Virus record (IMG/VR): IMGVR_UViG_3300021168_000030
Location: 1 to 63,841 of that record
DNA: 63,841 nt
Direction: 5' to 3' (one strand)
From: a virus
The notes beneath the pieces are model-generated. The model saw only the letters and a program-made list of their open reading frames with translations, did no database searches and had not been told where the DNA came from. The position numbers were made by a program, and so were the translations under genes. Of the stretch, positions 7,721 through 16,416 are shown piece by piece; position 1 is the first letter of the stretch; each line of letters opens with the position of its first letter.

Positions 7721-10653
7721 ATCGGTTTACCTCCACTCAGTACGTTTAAGGGGCTGCCAGTGTTTGTTGTGGGATTACTATTGTCGTAGTTATAGTCTTC
7801 GAGATCAGGGTGGCTAGTCGGTATCTCGATGTAGTAAATCCGACCTGTTGTGTAGTGAGTGCCGGCGCCTAGCATGCCCCGTCCCTCTTTAGCGCCGTAG
7901 CGGGCCACTAGTTCGTTCTGATAGTCGCCCGAAGGTAAATTCCTATCGCGGCACCACGTCTGCCAGACGCTCTTGTCGATGCGCATCAACTTATCTTTCT
8001 GCGCAGTTTGAATAACAAGAGACTTTATGTTTGGATTTGGGAATGAGAGGACGCTAAATCTTGGATCAGGTTTTCCTTTACGTTGAAATATCGTAGTGAG
8101 CATACGCTCTCTCGTATGCTCCGTGTGAAATCTACCAAGAACGCGCTCAATATCCAGCTGGCCGTCATTGACGGGCAGGTCTCGCTTGCGCCTGTCGCGC
8201 GCCTGAGCAAGCGCTGCTTTTAAGTAGGCATCCATCGCGGGGATGTCGAAGCTCACAAGCTTTAACTTGTTCGCGATCCCCGCACCGGCTAGGATGCAGG
8301 TGATCCCGGCCATGTGAAACCGTTCCCCTGAAGAAGGATCGAGCTCCTCCTCTAGTTTCTTCCCGACCCTCGACACGACGCGTTGCGCCGTCTCGGCGTT
8401 GCTCGCCAGCCACTTAGCGTAGATGCGTCCGGCACTACCGTAGTTAGTCTCAGTCAGTTGGACCGTCTGCCCCGCGGCGATGCTAAGCGGCATCTGTGGG
8501 TGTGTGATCTGGAATTCGAACAGACGTAACGCGGCGGCGTCAGTCTCGGACCGCTCGGCAACGACGTGTTCCATTATCGCCGCATTGCTGGCCATCATCA
8601 TAATGGTTTTCCAATCCCTAGCTTCCCGTAACTTGATATCAGCAGTCATACGCGCCTTTTCCCGCCCTTGACCCATGTCAAAAAAGCCGCGGATACGTTT
8701 CTTTGCGTCGTCTTTGTCGAGCTGTACTTCATCCCAATAAGCCGGCATTATTTTAGTCTGTCCGACCTTATATAGTATCGCGTTGTCAGTATCCTTGAGC
8801 GACATCATGGAGTTCAACGGGTGGGAATAAACCGCCTGACCGACTCTGAACGCCGAGCTCTTCCCAACCGCGCTGTCGCGCGACCACGCCGATATGACCA
8901 CGCCTGACTGGCCGGTGAATTCGAGCAGCGGCGCAGCGAAGCTGACGGCAACGAGCACCTGCAAGTCGGGCCGGTTTTGCGTAACGAAGTCGCAGGCTTT
9001 ACGCCAGTCTTCCAACGTACCCCTCGGGCGATACCACTCGACTATCTGTGGGTCGCCGCCGGGCGCCGGCTCCTCGGTGCCGTCTGCCTTATAGAGCACG
9101 CCGCCGACCGCAAACCCGTCGTAGCCCCCATTCAAGTTCTTCGCCCATCCGAACGGGTAAGTTGCGATACTGCGAACAGCGCACATAGCGCGCAACTTGC
9201 TGATCCACGCCACGATGAAATCTCCGAAGTGCAAGGCGTTGTGTCTGTCGAGGGTGATGCCCTTAGGGCCAAAGTGCGCCATGATCCTGCCTGCCTCGGG
9301 CGATGGCGAGGCTGTCACAACGTCAAAGGTCTTCTTTTCAGGACCGAGATAGGTAAAGGTGATCTGATGGCCGGTCCCGGGGACCTCGTCGAGCACTGCC
9401 CGGTAGACATCGCCGGTGATCAGCCTAAGCCACTCAGCGTCGCCGGTTTTCTTATCCACGATCTCGCGCTGGATCTCGCCATTCTGGCGGCGGAAACCGC
9501 TAGGGAGTTCGTCGGTTCCCTCTGTCTCTTTCTCGACGCCTAGCGAGAAGGGAGAGCCGCCGATGCGCCCCCAAAACGGACAGCCCTGGCAAACCCCCGG
9601 CCGCATACTGTCGAACGTTTTACAGAGCGGCGCGCCGTTGCCCTTGCTCCGCTGCTCGTTGGCAGCACGTTGTAGCTCGGCGTCGGTCTCTGCTGGATCG
9701 TACGCGGGGTGCGCCTTACCGATCTCGTGGGCGTAATGCGCGCCATCACTACAGAAGCTAGCGAGAGTGATAAATCCGAGATACCAAAGCCGACGGTCAT
9801 CGTCGACGCCGTTGACTGCGAGCGACCGCTTGGCCTGCAGGCATTGGGTAGCAATCCGCTCGAAGGTGTGTTCGCGCCGAGATGAGACACCTGCCTGCGC
9901 AGCAGCGGTCAAGCTGCTCTTGCGCACCTTCGCCAGAGCCGGCGGCGTGCCAGCTAGCACATGTCGATCGAGCTGCTTGGTCGGCATATTGTCGATGGAG
10001 CGCTTCGATGCATAAGGACTAAGCGACCGCCATAGCTGGTTGTTGCCGTACTCACTACGGGAGTATTCGGTTAGCACGCGGACCGGCGCCGGCGATCCCG
10101 GGACCTTGCAGTTGAAAGTCCCTGGGAGACGCAATACCCGCGCGCTGTCGGTGGTCAGCCCTACGTCGCCCTTGGCGCCGTGATGGATCAGCGCTGCCTT
10201 GAGCGCCTCGGCATACGGTAGCCATTCATGGGGATCGAGAGGGTCTACGAAGACCCAATAGAGATGCAGGCCATAGCCGCTATTAACGATGAGGTTCGGC
10301 GGCAGTACCCCACTGTCAGTAAGCTTCTGAACGAATGCCAGCGCCTCGGCCTCGTCGGCGAAGGCTGTGCCGGGCCTCTTTTTGTCACCTGGGCGCGAGA
10401 TGTCAGCGTCAAACCAGAGACATTTGAACTGTTCGGCATTATCCTGCGTGCGCTGGCCGGCTTCGTGATACGACGCAACGGCGAACCATACATCGGCGCC
10501 TTTACGGGCTGCCCAACCGGCGTAGCCGACTGCAGAGCCTATATCGGCGCGCGGGAAAAATCTAGCGCTCATTCCCCTATCAGGGAACTTAAACGTAATG
10601 ACGAGGTAATTCCCCGGCGCGACAACGAGCGCTAAAAACTGTGCGGCGTCCAT
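7717..10653 (-). CDS. primase-helicase (AEP-like primase plus DUF927-like ATPase)
   Basis: A 978-residue replication protein. Residues 1-200 look like an archaeo-eukaryotic-type primase: Phe-Asp-Ala-Asp at 81-84 supplies the metal-binding acids, Ser-Gly-x-Gly-Leu-His at 125-130 the second motif, and an Arg-Leu-Pro-Gly-Thr motif follows. A Cys-rich patch lies near residue 360. Around residue 600 a Walker A (Gly-Lys-Ser) begins a DUF927-like helicase domain. It would unwind DNA and lay primers for the phage polymerase. GGGAG precedes the ATG. Confidence 0.8.
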   Translation of the reverse strand: MDAAQFLALVVAPGNYLVITFKFPDRGMSARFFPRADIGSAVGYAGWAARKGADVWFAVASYHEAGQRTQDNAEQFKCLWFDADISRPGDKKRPGTAFADEAEALAFVQKLTDSGVLPPNLIVNSGYGLHLYWVFVDPLDPHEWLPYAEALKAALIHHGAKGDVGLTTDSARVLRLPGTFNCKVPGSPAPVRVLTEYSRSEYGNNQLWRSLSPYASKRSIDNMPTKQLDRHVLAGTPPALAKVRKSSLTAAAQAGVSSRREHTFERIATQCLQAKRSLAVNGVDDDRRLWYLGFITLASFCSDGAHYAHEIGKAHPAYDPAETDAELQRAANEQRSKGNGAPLCKTFDSMRPGVCQGCPFWGRIGGSPFSLGVEKETEGTDELPSGFRRQNGEIQREIVDKKTGDAEWLRLITGDVYRAVLDEVPGTGHQITFTYLGPEKKTFDVVTASPSPEAGRIMAHFGPKGITLDRHNALHFGDFIVAWISKLRAMCAVRSIATYPFGWAKNLNGGYDGFAVGGVLYKADGTEEPAPGGDPQIVEWYRPRGTLEDWRKACDFVTQNRPDLQVLVAVSFAAPLLEFTGQSGVVISAWSRDSAVGKSSAFRVGQAVYSHPLNSMMSLKDTDNAILYKVGQTKIMPAYWDEVQLDKDDAKKRIRGFFDMGQGREKARMTADIKLREARDWKTIMMMASNAAIMEHVVAERSETDAAALRLFEFQITHPQMPLSIAAGQTVQLTETNYGSAGRIYAKWLASNAETAQRVVSRVGKKLEEELDPSSGERFHMAGITCILAGAGIANKLKLVSFDIPAMDAYLKAALAQARDRRKRDLPVNDGQLDIERVLGRFHTEHTRERMLTTIFQRKGKPDPRFSVLSFPNPNIKSLVIQTAQKDKLMRIDKSVWQTWCRDRNLPSGDYQNELVARYGAKEGRGMLGAGTHYTTGRIYYIEIPTSHPDLEDYNYDNSNPTTNTGSPLNVLSGGKPI
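8434..8444. promoter_or_regulatory. ACTACNGTAGT palindrome inside primase-helicase gene
   Basis: Exact copy with central C on the plus strand. On the coding strand it sits in a Thr-Asn-Tyr-Gly-Ser-Ala codon run; the same hexapeptide surrounds the copy at 61978. Confidence 0.5.
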
Positions 10654-10718
10654 CCCACTCCCTGAATGTTACAGAGAGAAAAAGGGCGGAGAGTTTACCT
10701 CCGCCCAATATCAAAGAC

Positions 10719-12083
10719 TTAGACGGGCGCGTTCAAAAGTTCGTCAATGGCCGACTGCATATCAATCGGTGCAGGCTGTACTGCAGCGACAGGAGCAGGA
10801 GCAGCTTGCGCAGCCGGCGTAGGCGGTGCCGCCGGTGCTTGCGTCTGCTGCGGCGCCTGGAACGCAGCCGCGCCATTGGCATGGCCATTGGGTTGCTCCA
10901 TCGCCGGGGTCGCACCAGTCATAAACGGGTTCGCCTTACGGGGTGTAGCGGGAGCTGGCATTCCCGGATGAGGTACTCCTCCGATGAGCGCACCGCCGAT
11001 CATAAACGGCGCTCCCTTTTCTTCATCTGCCTGCTGCACGGCAGCCGGAGTGGGTTGAGGGGCTTGAGTTGCTTCCTCGTACTGCTGCTTCTGAGCCGCA
11101 GTGGCTTGGTCGCTAGGGGGGCCCGACACGCCAAACGCATCTTCAAATTCTTGTACGCTAGCGAATCTTAAACGATGCGCATACTGGTCTGGTGTAGGCG
11201 CCGGTCGCGAAGAAGTCTGAGCGGCCTGGGCCTGATACGGTGCATTCAGAACTGGGTTATGAGCAGTTACCTGCCGTGGCATCTGCACGACGTTCGGCGG
11301 CGTACCTGGTATTTCGGCGGCTGGAGCCGGCTGAGGGGCCGAGCTGTCGACCATACCGAGGATGCGCGCGACCTGCTCGCTGCCGCTTATTCCGCCGTTG
11401 CCGTCTGCCCCGACGACGAGTTCTGCCTGCTCGTCGGATAACCAGCTCGAAGCTTCGAATGTGATCAACGGGTAGGAGACGTCGTAATTGAAACCGAGAC
11501 GGGTCGCGACGAACTCCATCGACGCCCCCTTGCGTTCTAGCATTTGCGCGTAGTTCGCTAGTTGATTAAGGCTCATCGGCGGGATGCGCAGCATCATCGG
11601 GCCGCCGTAGCTTTCGTTCTTGGGATCGCCGAGCGGCACAACGGCGATGCGGCGGTTGTCCTGGCACGCCTTGCCCTTCCGGCCATCCTCGGTGATCCGT
11701 GAGCCCCACTGAGCACGCGGACAGACGGCGCAGGTCGAGCATTGCAGCTTGGTGCTGGTCGGATCTGGGGCGATACCGTCGACCGAGAAGCAATCCGGTG
11801 AGTCGTCGTCCCCCTCGGTATATTTTTTCTCATACCACTGCTTCGCGACGACCTGCGCGATGCCGACAATGATCACGTCAAGCGACGGGACCGGGGCCCC
11901 GCGGGCATCCGTCACCATGTTTTCTTCGCCGCGATATTTGATGCGCCAGTTACGGCCTTTGTAGCCGATCACCGCAAAGGACGCCTGGACACCCGCCATC
12001 GCCGCGGCGTTGAGCGAGGATTTCCGGTTGGCGAATAGCGCTGGCGGCCGGCCTGCAACGGGAACGATTGCGTTGGAGCTCAT
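10719..12083 (-). CDS. candidate ssDNA-binding / recombination protein with Cys cluster
   Basis: A 454-residue protein. Residues 1-250 form a mixed globular domain with a Cys-x2-Cys-x2-Cys cluster near 118-124 and a further Cys near 142, suggesting a metal-bound fold. From about 260 the chain is a Pro/Ala/Gln-rich linker, ending in a short amphipathic acidic tail. A folded core, flexible linker and short C-terminal tail are how phage SSB proteins are built, and it sits next to the primase, but no SSB motif is certain. The start follows GGAG. Confidence 0.5.
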   Translation of the reverse strand: MSSNAIVPVAGRPPALFANRKSSLNAAAMAGVQASFAVIGYKGRNWRIKYRGEENMVTDARGAPVPSLDVIIVGIAQVVAKQWYEKKYTEGDDDSPDCFSVDGIAPDPTSTKLQCSTCAVCPRAQWGSRITEDGRKGKACQDNRRIAVVPLGDPKNESYGGPMMLRIPPMSLNQLANYAQMLERKGASMEFVATRLGFNYDVSYPLITFEASSWLSDEQAELVVGADGNGGISGSEQVARILGMVDSSAPQPAPAAEIPGTPPNVVQMPRQVTAHNPVLNAPYQAQAAQTSSRPAPTPDQYAHRLRFASVQEFEDAFGVSGPPSDQATAAQKQQYEEATQAPQPTPAAVQQADEEKGAPFMIGGALIGGVPHPGMPAPATPRKANPFMTGATPAMEQPNGHANGAAAFQAPQQTQAPAAPPTPAAQAAPAPVAAVQPAPIDMQSAIDELLNAPV

Positions 12084-12086
12084 ATT

Positions 12087-12248
12087 TTATTCTCCTTCCA
12101 ATTCGATGTTGATTTGCGCTGTGCCGTCCGGCCATTGGACAGCGTGCAGTGTATGCTCGATGGCATCTGACAGATCATTAGATTCGAAATACACTTCGCC
12201 GAGGATAAGGCTCTCGGCGTCCATCAATGTCAGCTTGTAGCGCTTCAT
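12087..12248 (-). CDS. small acidic phage protein
   Basis: A 53-residue ORF starting after GGAGAATGTGAG. It encodes a beta-beta-helix-beta-like protein with an acidic end. Its stop lies four bases before the next ATG. Function is unknown. Confidence 0.5.
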   Translation of the reverse strand: MKRYKLTLMDAESLILGEVYFESNDLSDAIEHTLHAVQWPDGTAQINIELEGE

Positions 12249-12283
12249 CTCACATTCTCCATACGATGGTTGCTATAGTTATC

Positions 12284-12964
12284 TCACGCGGTCCGGACGC
12301 GCAAGACCCGGATCTGACTAACCTTCACCCCCGGAATGGGCTTCTTAGTCTCTTCGATGGTCGCCAGGACCGCGCCCTTAGCGACGCGCCGTTCAAGCAG
12401 ATCCCAGGCTTGGTTAGCCTGGATGTAATCGAGCGTCTGCTCCCAGTTATCGACCGTCGCCGAGGTTTCGACCTGCGTAAACGCCGTGCCCCGATCGGTT
12501 CTGAGTGATGCGGCGCCTAGCTTGTCGAGTTCGGCCATAAGGACCCCCTCGATCTTCTGTTGCAGCTCAAGGATTGGCGTGATACGCGTCTTAAAAGCCT
12601 CCTTCAACTCCGCGATCTTGTTACGTAGCTTGATGTAGTTCTCGACCAACTGCGCGGCATTGACCCCCGCTTGCTGCATTTCTACTACAGTAGTAGTTTC
12701 TGTTGGTGTTTCTTTTGGTGTTTCTTTTGGTTCACGTGCCTCGCTCTGCTCGTGCACTGCCTTCTTTACTCTCGCCATGACCTCCTCCGATGTGTTGAGT
12801 AGTGATTTCCGAAACTGATGCAGGTTCGCCGTAATGACGTGGTGTTCTAGTGGGTATGGCGCGTCGCAGTGCCACGGCATCCCGTCGAGGATCCAGCGTA
12901 CCGCCCAAGCCCGAGTGTTCGGTTTGAACCCGTCGAGCTGCCGGATGATGTCGTCAGCGGTCAT
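12284..12964 (-). CDS. early protein with coiled-coil region, unknown function
   Basis: A 226-residue protein from the ATG at 12964, which lies inside the end of the upstream 34-residue ORF. An alternative start at 12778 follows a very strong GGAGGAGG and would give 164 residues; both may be used. The first 65 residues look globular. Then comes a Lys/Glu/Thr/Pro-rich linker that carries the palindrome, a coiled-coil-like segment (about 115-160) and a beta-rich end. No family is recognised. Confidence 0.6.
   Translation of the reverse strand: MTADDIIRQLDGFKPNTRAWAVRWILDGMPWHCDAPYPLEHHVITANLHQFRKSLLNTSEEVMARVKKAVHEQSEAREPKETPKETPTETTTVVEMQQAGVNAAQLVENYIKLRNKIAELKEAFKTRITPILELQQKIEGVLMAELDKLGAASLRTDRGTAFTQVETSATVDNWEQTLDYIQANQAWDLLERRVAKGAVLATIEETKKPIPGVKVSQIRVLRVRTA
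12684..12694. promoter_or_regulatory. ACTACNGTAGT palindrome inside early gene linker
   Basis: Exact copy embedded in a longer CTACTACAGTAGTAG palindrome. On the minus coding strand it reads Thr-Thr-Thr-Val-Val-Glu within a low-complexity linker. Confidence 0.6.
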
Positions 12965-13058
12965 ACCGATAGATCTTACGGCCTGCACATAGGCCCCACA
13001 TGCCCCCGGCACAGAAGCCGAGACCGAATATGAGGACGTATCCGACCACCTCCATCAT
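12954..13058 (-). CDS. 34-residue membrane miniprotein coupled to the sigma factor
   Basis: A micro-ORF whose ATG overlaps the sigma factor stop as ATGA. Residues 3-26 are a Gly-rich transmembrane helix with two Cys and a Trp, followed by a basic and Tyr-rich tail. ECF sigma genes are commonly followed by a membrane-bound anti-sigma gene; this one seems too short for the usual anti-sigma domain, so a role in sigma control is only a hypothesis. Confidence 0.45.
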   Translation of the reverse strand: MMEVVGYVLIFGLGFCAGGMWGLCAGRKIYRYDR

Positions 13059-13513
13059 GTAGTAAACTCATGCAACTTCGCCCGTGCGCGCCAGAGCCGT
13101 GAGCGCACCGTACCTATTGGAATGCGTTCGCGGCGTGCTGCCTCGGCATAGCTTGCGCCGCCTGTAATAAGCTCTATAAGGCGGCGCTGTGTTTGGGGCA
13201 GCCGTTCAATCTCCTCAACAACCTCATGTGCTAAAATGCTAGCATCAGCATTGCTATAAGATGGAGCATCGCTATCGAGCAGCACTGTAGCTCTACGAGT
13301 CGACCGCCTCGTATTGTTTACGTAGCAATTGTGCATGATCGTGAACATCCACGCGCGTAAGTCACCTTCGACGTAGAGGCGCTGTTTACATAGTACCATC
13401 AGTACCGTGTCTTGCACCAGATCATCGGCGTCGACAGTGCTTTCGGTGAGCTTCAGCGCGTAGCGGCGCAACCTCGGCAGCTCAATAATAATGCGCCCCT
13501 GGTCGATTGTCAT
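13055..13513 (-). CDS. ECF-type RNA polymerase sigma factor
   Basis: A 152-residue protein with the two domains of an ECF sigma-70 family member. Region 2 spans residues 10-72, including Asp-Asp-Leu-Val-Gln-Asp-Thr and the Leu-Arg-Ala-Trp-Met-Phe-Thr-Ile-Met-His-Asn stretch. Region 4 spans about 105-150 with a helix-turn-helix (Ala-Glu-Ala-Ala-x8-Gly-Thr-Val-Arg-Ser-Arg). The ATG at 13513 overlaps the upstream micro-ORF stop as ATGA; a GTG at 13591 is an alternative. It probably redirects host RNA polymerase to a class of phage promoters. Its target promoters are not evident. Confidence 0.85.
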   Translation of the reverse strand: MTIDQGRIIIELPRLRRYALKLTESTVDADDLVQDTVLMVLCKQRLYVEGDLRAWMFTIMHNCYVNNTRRSTRRATVLLDSDAPSYSNADASILAHEVVEEIERLPQTQRRLIELITGGASYAEAARRERIPIGTVRSRLWRARAKLHEFTT

Positions 13514-13623
13514 AGCCCCAGTCTCCGCCATAGTCTGCGTAAACGTTGTGCCAGCCGTTTGCGGCGCATTGCGTAAGGCCGGCGCCGCCACGCGTTTTGA
13601 TATTCACGGGTTATTGACTTCAT
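13510..13623 (-). CDS. 37-residue Arg-rich micro-ORF upstream of the sigma gene
   Basis: The ATG follows GGAGCGCGGAG closely and the stop overlaps the sigma start as ATGA. About 16 of 37 residues are Arg or Lys. It could be a small nucleic-acid- or polymerase-binding peptide, or simply a leader that couples sigma translation to the helicase gene. Confidence 0.4.
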   Translation of the reverse strand: MKSITREYQNAWRRRPYAMRRKRLAQRLRRLWRRLGL

Positions 13624-13640
13624 CTCCGCGCTCCCGTCAG

Positions 13641-15200
13641 TCAGAACTCCACGTCCTGGTTTTTGAACAGCTCCAATAGCATCCCCTGCAAACTCGCGCG
13701 GTCTTTTAGCCTCTTATAGGCTGCCTTCTCGGCCGGCGTTGCGGCCAGATGCACGATTAAGGTATTGGATGTCTGCCCTGGCCTGATGGGCCTGGCGTTG
13801 GCCTGCTCGTAGATCTCCAATGAGTTTATCGCCGTGTACCAAACGATCGTATTGGCCGCAGTGAGTGTGAGCCCATGCGCCATACACTGAGGGTGCGCCA
13901 CCAGGACTCGCGGCTGTGGGGTATTCTGGAATGCGTCGAAGATTTTGGTTCTGGCGGCGCGCGAGGTTTCCCCAAAAACTACTCCCACCGTGATTTTATT
14001 CTTCTGGAGGAACTTCGCGATGCCGCCGAGCGCATGGATGAACGGCACGAACACGATAACCTTGCGGCTGGCCTCGTGTATCACGTCGAGCAGCTCGTCT
14101 AACCGTGACTGATTGGGTAGCTCGTAGACCCCGCGCCGGTCGGTGTAGATATAGCCGCAAGACACCTGCAGGAGTTTGTTCTGTAAGACCCCCTCATTGA
14201 CCGCAGTGATCGTCTCGCCGGCTTTGGTCGTCATGACCATCTTGTCGAATAAAGCTTTGTAGGCGTAAGCCGCGGCGGGGTCGAGCTTGACTTGGCGTGT
14301 TGTCCAGGTCGTAGGTGGTAGCTCCATTACGTCGTCGCGCGTAAATCTCACCGATGGCTGCATCTGCGAGAACACGATGTCGTTGGCTTGGTCCCGCGCG
14401 ATCCATTTAAAATTACCGACCTGACGCATCGTCATGTCTTTGAAGCGCACCAGTGATTTCGTCGTGCGGTCGGGAGTGAGTAATTTGATCTGCCCCCAGG
14501 CATCGGTTGGCGCAGTCGGCGTCGGCGCGCCGGTCATACCCCACACGTATTTCGCAGCGGTGCCCTGGATCACGGCGTTGGCCGACTTCCATAGTTGCGA
14601 AGACTTATTCCGGAACACCGCGAGCTCGTCGATCACGATGATATCGAAGCCGCGATTGACAATCTCGTCGATTAGCAGTGCTAGGCCGTGGTGGTTGATG
14701 ATGAACCAGTCGGCGTCTTCAGATAATAACTTAACTCGCTGCATCCGTGACCCATAGACAATGCGCACCTTGGATTGCGGGAGCAGCTTGAACAGCTCGC
14801 GCTCCCATACCAGTGTCAGGGTCGATAAGGGTGCGGTGATCAGCACCCGACCCATGCCCTGGGCCCGGCGCAAGTAGTCGCTTGCGTAGATCGCTGCCCG
14901 GGTCTTACCCGTCCCGAGGTCATTCAGAACATAGGCGCGGGGGCTCTCCGTCGCCAGCGCCGCAGTGAGCTTCTGGACCCTCCAAGCCGGTGGACTGCCG
15001 CCGCACCAATCATACCGCGTCAGGATAGGCGACGGGACCGGCACGCCGAGATTGCGAGCTACTTTCGCTTCTTCGTGGCGGTTGGGGATCACCAGCATGC
15101 GCTGGCCCTGATAGGCCAGCTCGCGAGCGTGGGGGATTAACTGTGCTAGTCCCTCGTGCCACGGGATCACGATGTGATTGGTGTCGGCAGTTACGAACAT
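13641..15200 (-). CDS. SNF2-like superfamily 2 helicase
   Basis: A 519-residue ATP-dependent DNA translocase. Walker A is Gly-Thr-Gly-Lys-Thr at 96-100, motif Ia is Thr-Ala-Pro near 122-124, and the DExx box is Asp-Glu-Leu-Ala at 191-194. The C-terminal lobe keeps motif VI as Gln-Ala-x2-Arg-x-Ile-Arg-Pro-Gly-Gln, as in phage SNF2-like helicases. It likely remodels forks or recombination intermediates and is grouped with nucleases upstream. The palindrome lies seven bases before the ATG, where a good ribosome site is lacking. Confidence 0.85.
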   Translation of the reverse strand: MFVTADTNHIVIPWHEGLAQLIPHARELAYQGQRMLVIPNRHEEAKVARNLGVPVPSPILTRYDWCGGSPPAWRVQKLTAALATESPRAYVLNDLGTGKTRAAIYASDYLRRAQGMGRVLITAPLSTLTLVWERELFKLLPQSKVRIVYGSRMQRVKLLSEDADWFIINHHGLALLIDEIVNRGFDIIVIDELAVFRNKSSQLWKSANAVIQGTAAKYVWGMTGAPTPTAPTDAWGQIKLLTPDRTTKSLVRFKDMTMRQVGNFKWIARDQANDIVFSQMQPSVRFTRDDVMELPPTTWTTRQVKLDPAAAYAYKALFDKMVMTTKAGETITAVNEGVLQNKLLQVSCGYIYTDRRGVYELPNQSRLDELLDVIHEASRKVIVFVPFIHALGGIAKFLQKNKITVGVVFGETSRAARTKIFDAFQNTPQPRVLVAHPQCMAHGLTLTAANTIVWYTAINSLEIYEQANARPIRPGQTSNTLIVHLAATPAEKAAYKRLKDRASLQGMLLELFKNQDVEF

Positions 15201-15208
15201 GGTTATCT

Positions 15209-15219
15209 ACTACTGTAGT
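15209..15219. promoter_or_regulatory. ACTACNGTAGT palindrome between nuclease and helicase genes
   Basis: Exact copy with central T, within CTACTACTGTAGTAG, filling most of the 26-base gap. It sits so close to the helicase start that a bound protein could block initiation or a transcript leader. Confidence 0.65.
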
Positions 15220-15226
15220 AGTTGTT

Positions 15227-15571
15227 TTACTCTTCGTATGGTGAATGTAGCCAGCTCTTCGTCATAGATACCGACTGGAGCCAATCCTCGAATTCAGTCA
15301 GCGACTCGTCGTCGTTGATGATGAAAACCTGTGCCAGTGATTCACGTATCTGCTTGATCACGACCTCTTGCCTGGATGTCGGCTTTTTATCAGGGCGCTT
15401 CGCCTCGATTGCAAACCCGAGTCCATAGAAGAACCCAAGATAGTCCAGAGTCGCCTTACCGTACCCACCGGGCACCGGCATGTACGAGTACATATGGCCT
15501 TCAACCTTGTACTTGTCAAGTATTTTATTGATCTTTTTCTTGATCTTTCCTTCGGGTGTACTAGCAGACAT
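15227..15571 (-). CDS. VRR-NUC domain nuclease
   Basis: A 114-residue single-domain protein matching the VRR-NUC (PD-(D/E)XK) pattern: Glu-Gly-Lys-Ile-Lys near residue 7, a Gly-Tyr-Gly-x-Ala-x-Leu-Asp segment, then Ala-Ile-Glu-Ala-Lys with the catalytic Glu/Lys and a Pro-Thr-x-Arg-Gln helix. Such phage proteins are thought to be structure-specific nucleases working with a helicase, which fits the SNF2-like gene next to it. Confidence 0.8.
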   Translation of the reverse strand: MSASTPEGKIKKKINKILDKYKVEGHMYSYMPVPGGYGKATLDYLGFFYGLGFAIEAKRPDKKPTSRQEVVIKQIRESLAQVFIINDDESLTEFEDWLQSVSMTKSWLHSPYEE

Positions 15572-15579
15572 TCGGAAAC

Positions 15580-15846
15580 CTACACTACAACACAGAGATG
15601 AGCGATAAACGCTTCTGGAATATGCAATTTATGTTCTCGGTCTTCTTCCAGGATACACTCGAACCAACGCCCTGCTTTATCTGTAAAGATCGCGCGGAAC
15701 TGGAAGCCATACGTCAATGCAGTGCTCTCGATGTAGAGAGATAGCCGCTGGCGCAATTCACGAGGCAACTGGTCGTGGACCTCCTGTCTTGCCCCCGGCA
15801 GCTCCCCATACCATACACGGTTCCAGCTAGTCTCACGCTCTTCCAT
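15580..15846 (-). CDS. tandem paralogue 1, C-terminal CVVV family
   Basis: An 88-residue protein, last of four related genes. The shared parts are a Gln-Leu-Pro-Arg-x-Leu-x2-Arg-Leu helix (about residues 31-40), a central beta hairpin, and the ending Phe-Ile-Ala-His-Leu-Cys-Val-Val-Val. The ATG overlaps the upstream stop as TGATG. I do not recognise the family. Confidence 0.65.
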   Translation of the reverse strand: MEERETSWNRVWYGELPGARQEVHDQLPRELRQRLSLYIESTALTYGFQFRAIFTDKAGRWFECILEEDREHKLHIPEAFIAHLCVVV

Positions 15847-16088
15847 CACACCACCGCGCACAGATGAGCGATAAATGCTAATGGGATAACCAGCTCCCCC
15901 TCGGGTGTCTCTTCCAGCCGGCAGTTAAACCTGCGCTTAGTCTGAATATCGACGAATACCACGAGTACGTGCAACCCGAACGGGTCGCCGGTGATCCCCA
16001 GTGATAAACGTTCTTGTAAGGCGCGCGGAAGCTGTCTGCGCAACACATCGGACACGCTATAAAGCGGCAGGCTATCGGAGTAACTCAT
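15846..16088 (-). CDS. tandem paralogue 2, C-terminal CAVV family
   Basis: An 80-residue member of the same family, with Gln-Leu-Pro-Arg-Ala-Leu-x2-Arg-Leu in the first half and the ending Phe-Ile-Ala-His-Leu-Cys-Ala-Val-Val. It starts one base after the upstream stop. Function is unknown. Confidence 0.65.
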   Translation of the reverse strand: MSYSDSLPLYSVSDVLRRQLPRALQERLSLGITGDPFGLHVLVVFVDIQTKRRFNCRLEETPEGELVIPLAFIAHLCAVV

Positions 16089-16089
16089 A

Positions 16090-16416
16090 TCATACTACCA
16101 CACACAGATGCGCAATGACTTCGTCGCTGAGGCGCAGATCCAGCCCGACCGTGCAGTTCACTCGCTCAACACCCCAACTAATACTAACTCCAAAAGTAAT
16201 GCCGGGCCCCTCGACTGGCCTAACGATGACAGCTACCTTCTCACGAACGCTCCGCGGGAGCTGTTCTCGTATACGATCCCCGATCACCGGGCCAACACTA
16301 GCCCAATGCCGATCGACCACCGGGCCAACACTAGCCCAATGCCGATCGACCGCTCGCCGCTGCGCCGTGCGCCGCTGCGCCGTGCGCCATGCCTCATCGG
16401 TCAGGTCTCTTTCCAT
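16090..16416 (-). CDS. tandem paralogue 3, with internal N-terminal duplications
   Basis: A 108-residue member. Its N-terminus carries two small tandem duplications: Arg-Thr-Ala-Gln-Arg repeated, and Asp-Arg-His-Trp-Ala-Ser-Val-Gly-Pro-Val repeated. The shared Gln-Leu-Pro-Arg helix and the ending Ile-Ala-His-Leu-Cys-Val-Val-Val follow. The ATG comes directly after the upstream TGA. Confidence 0.65.
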   Translation of the reverse strand: MERDLTDEAWRTAQRRTAQRRAVDRHWASVGPVVDRHWASVGPVIGDRIREQLPRSVREKVAVIVRPVEGPGITFGVSISWGVERVNCTVGLDLRLSDEVIAHLCVVV

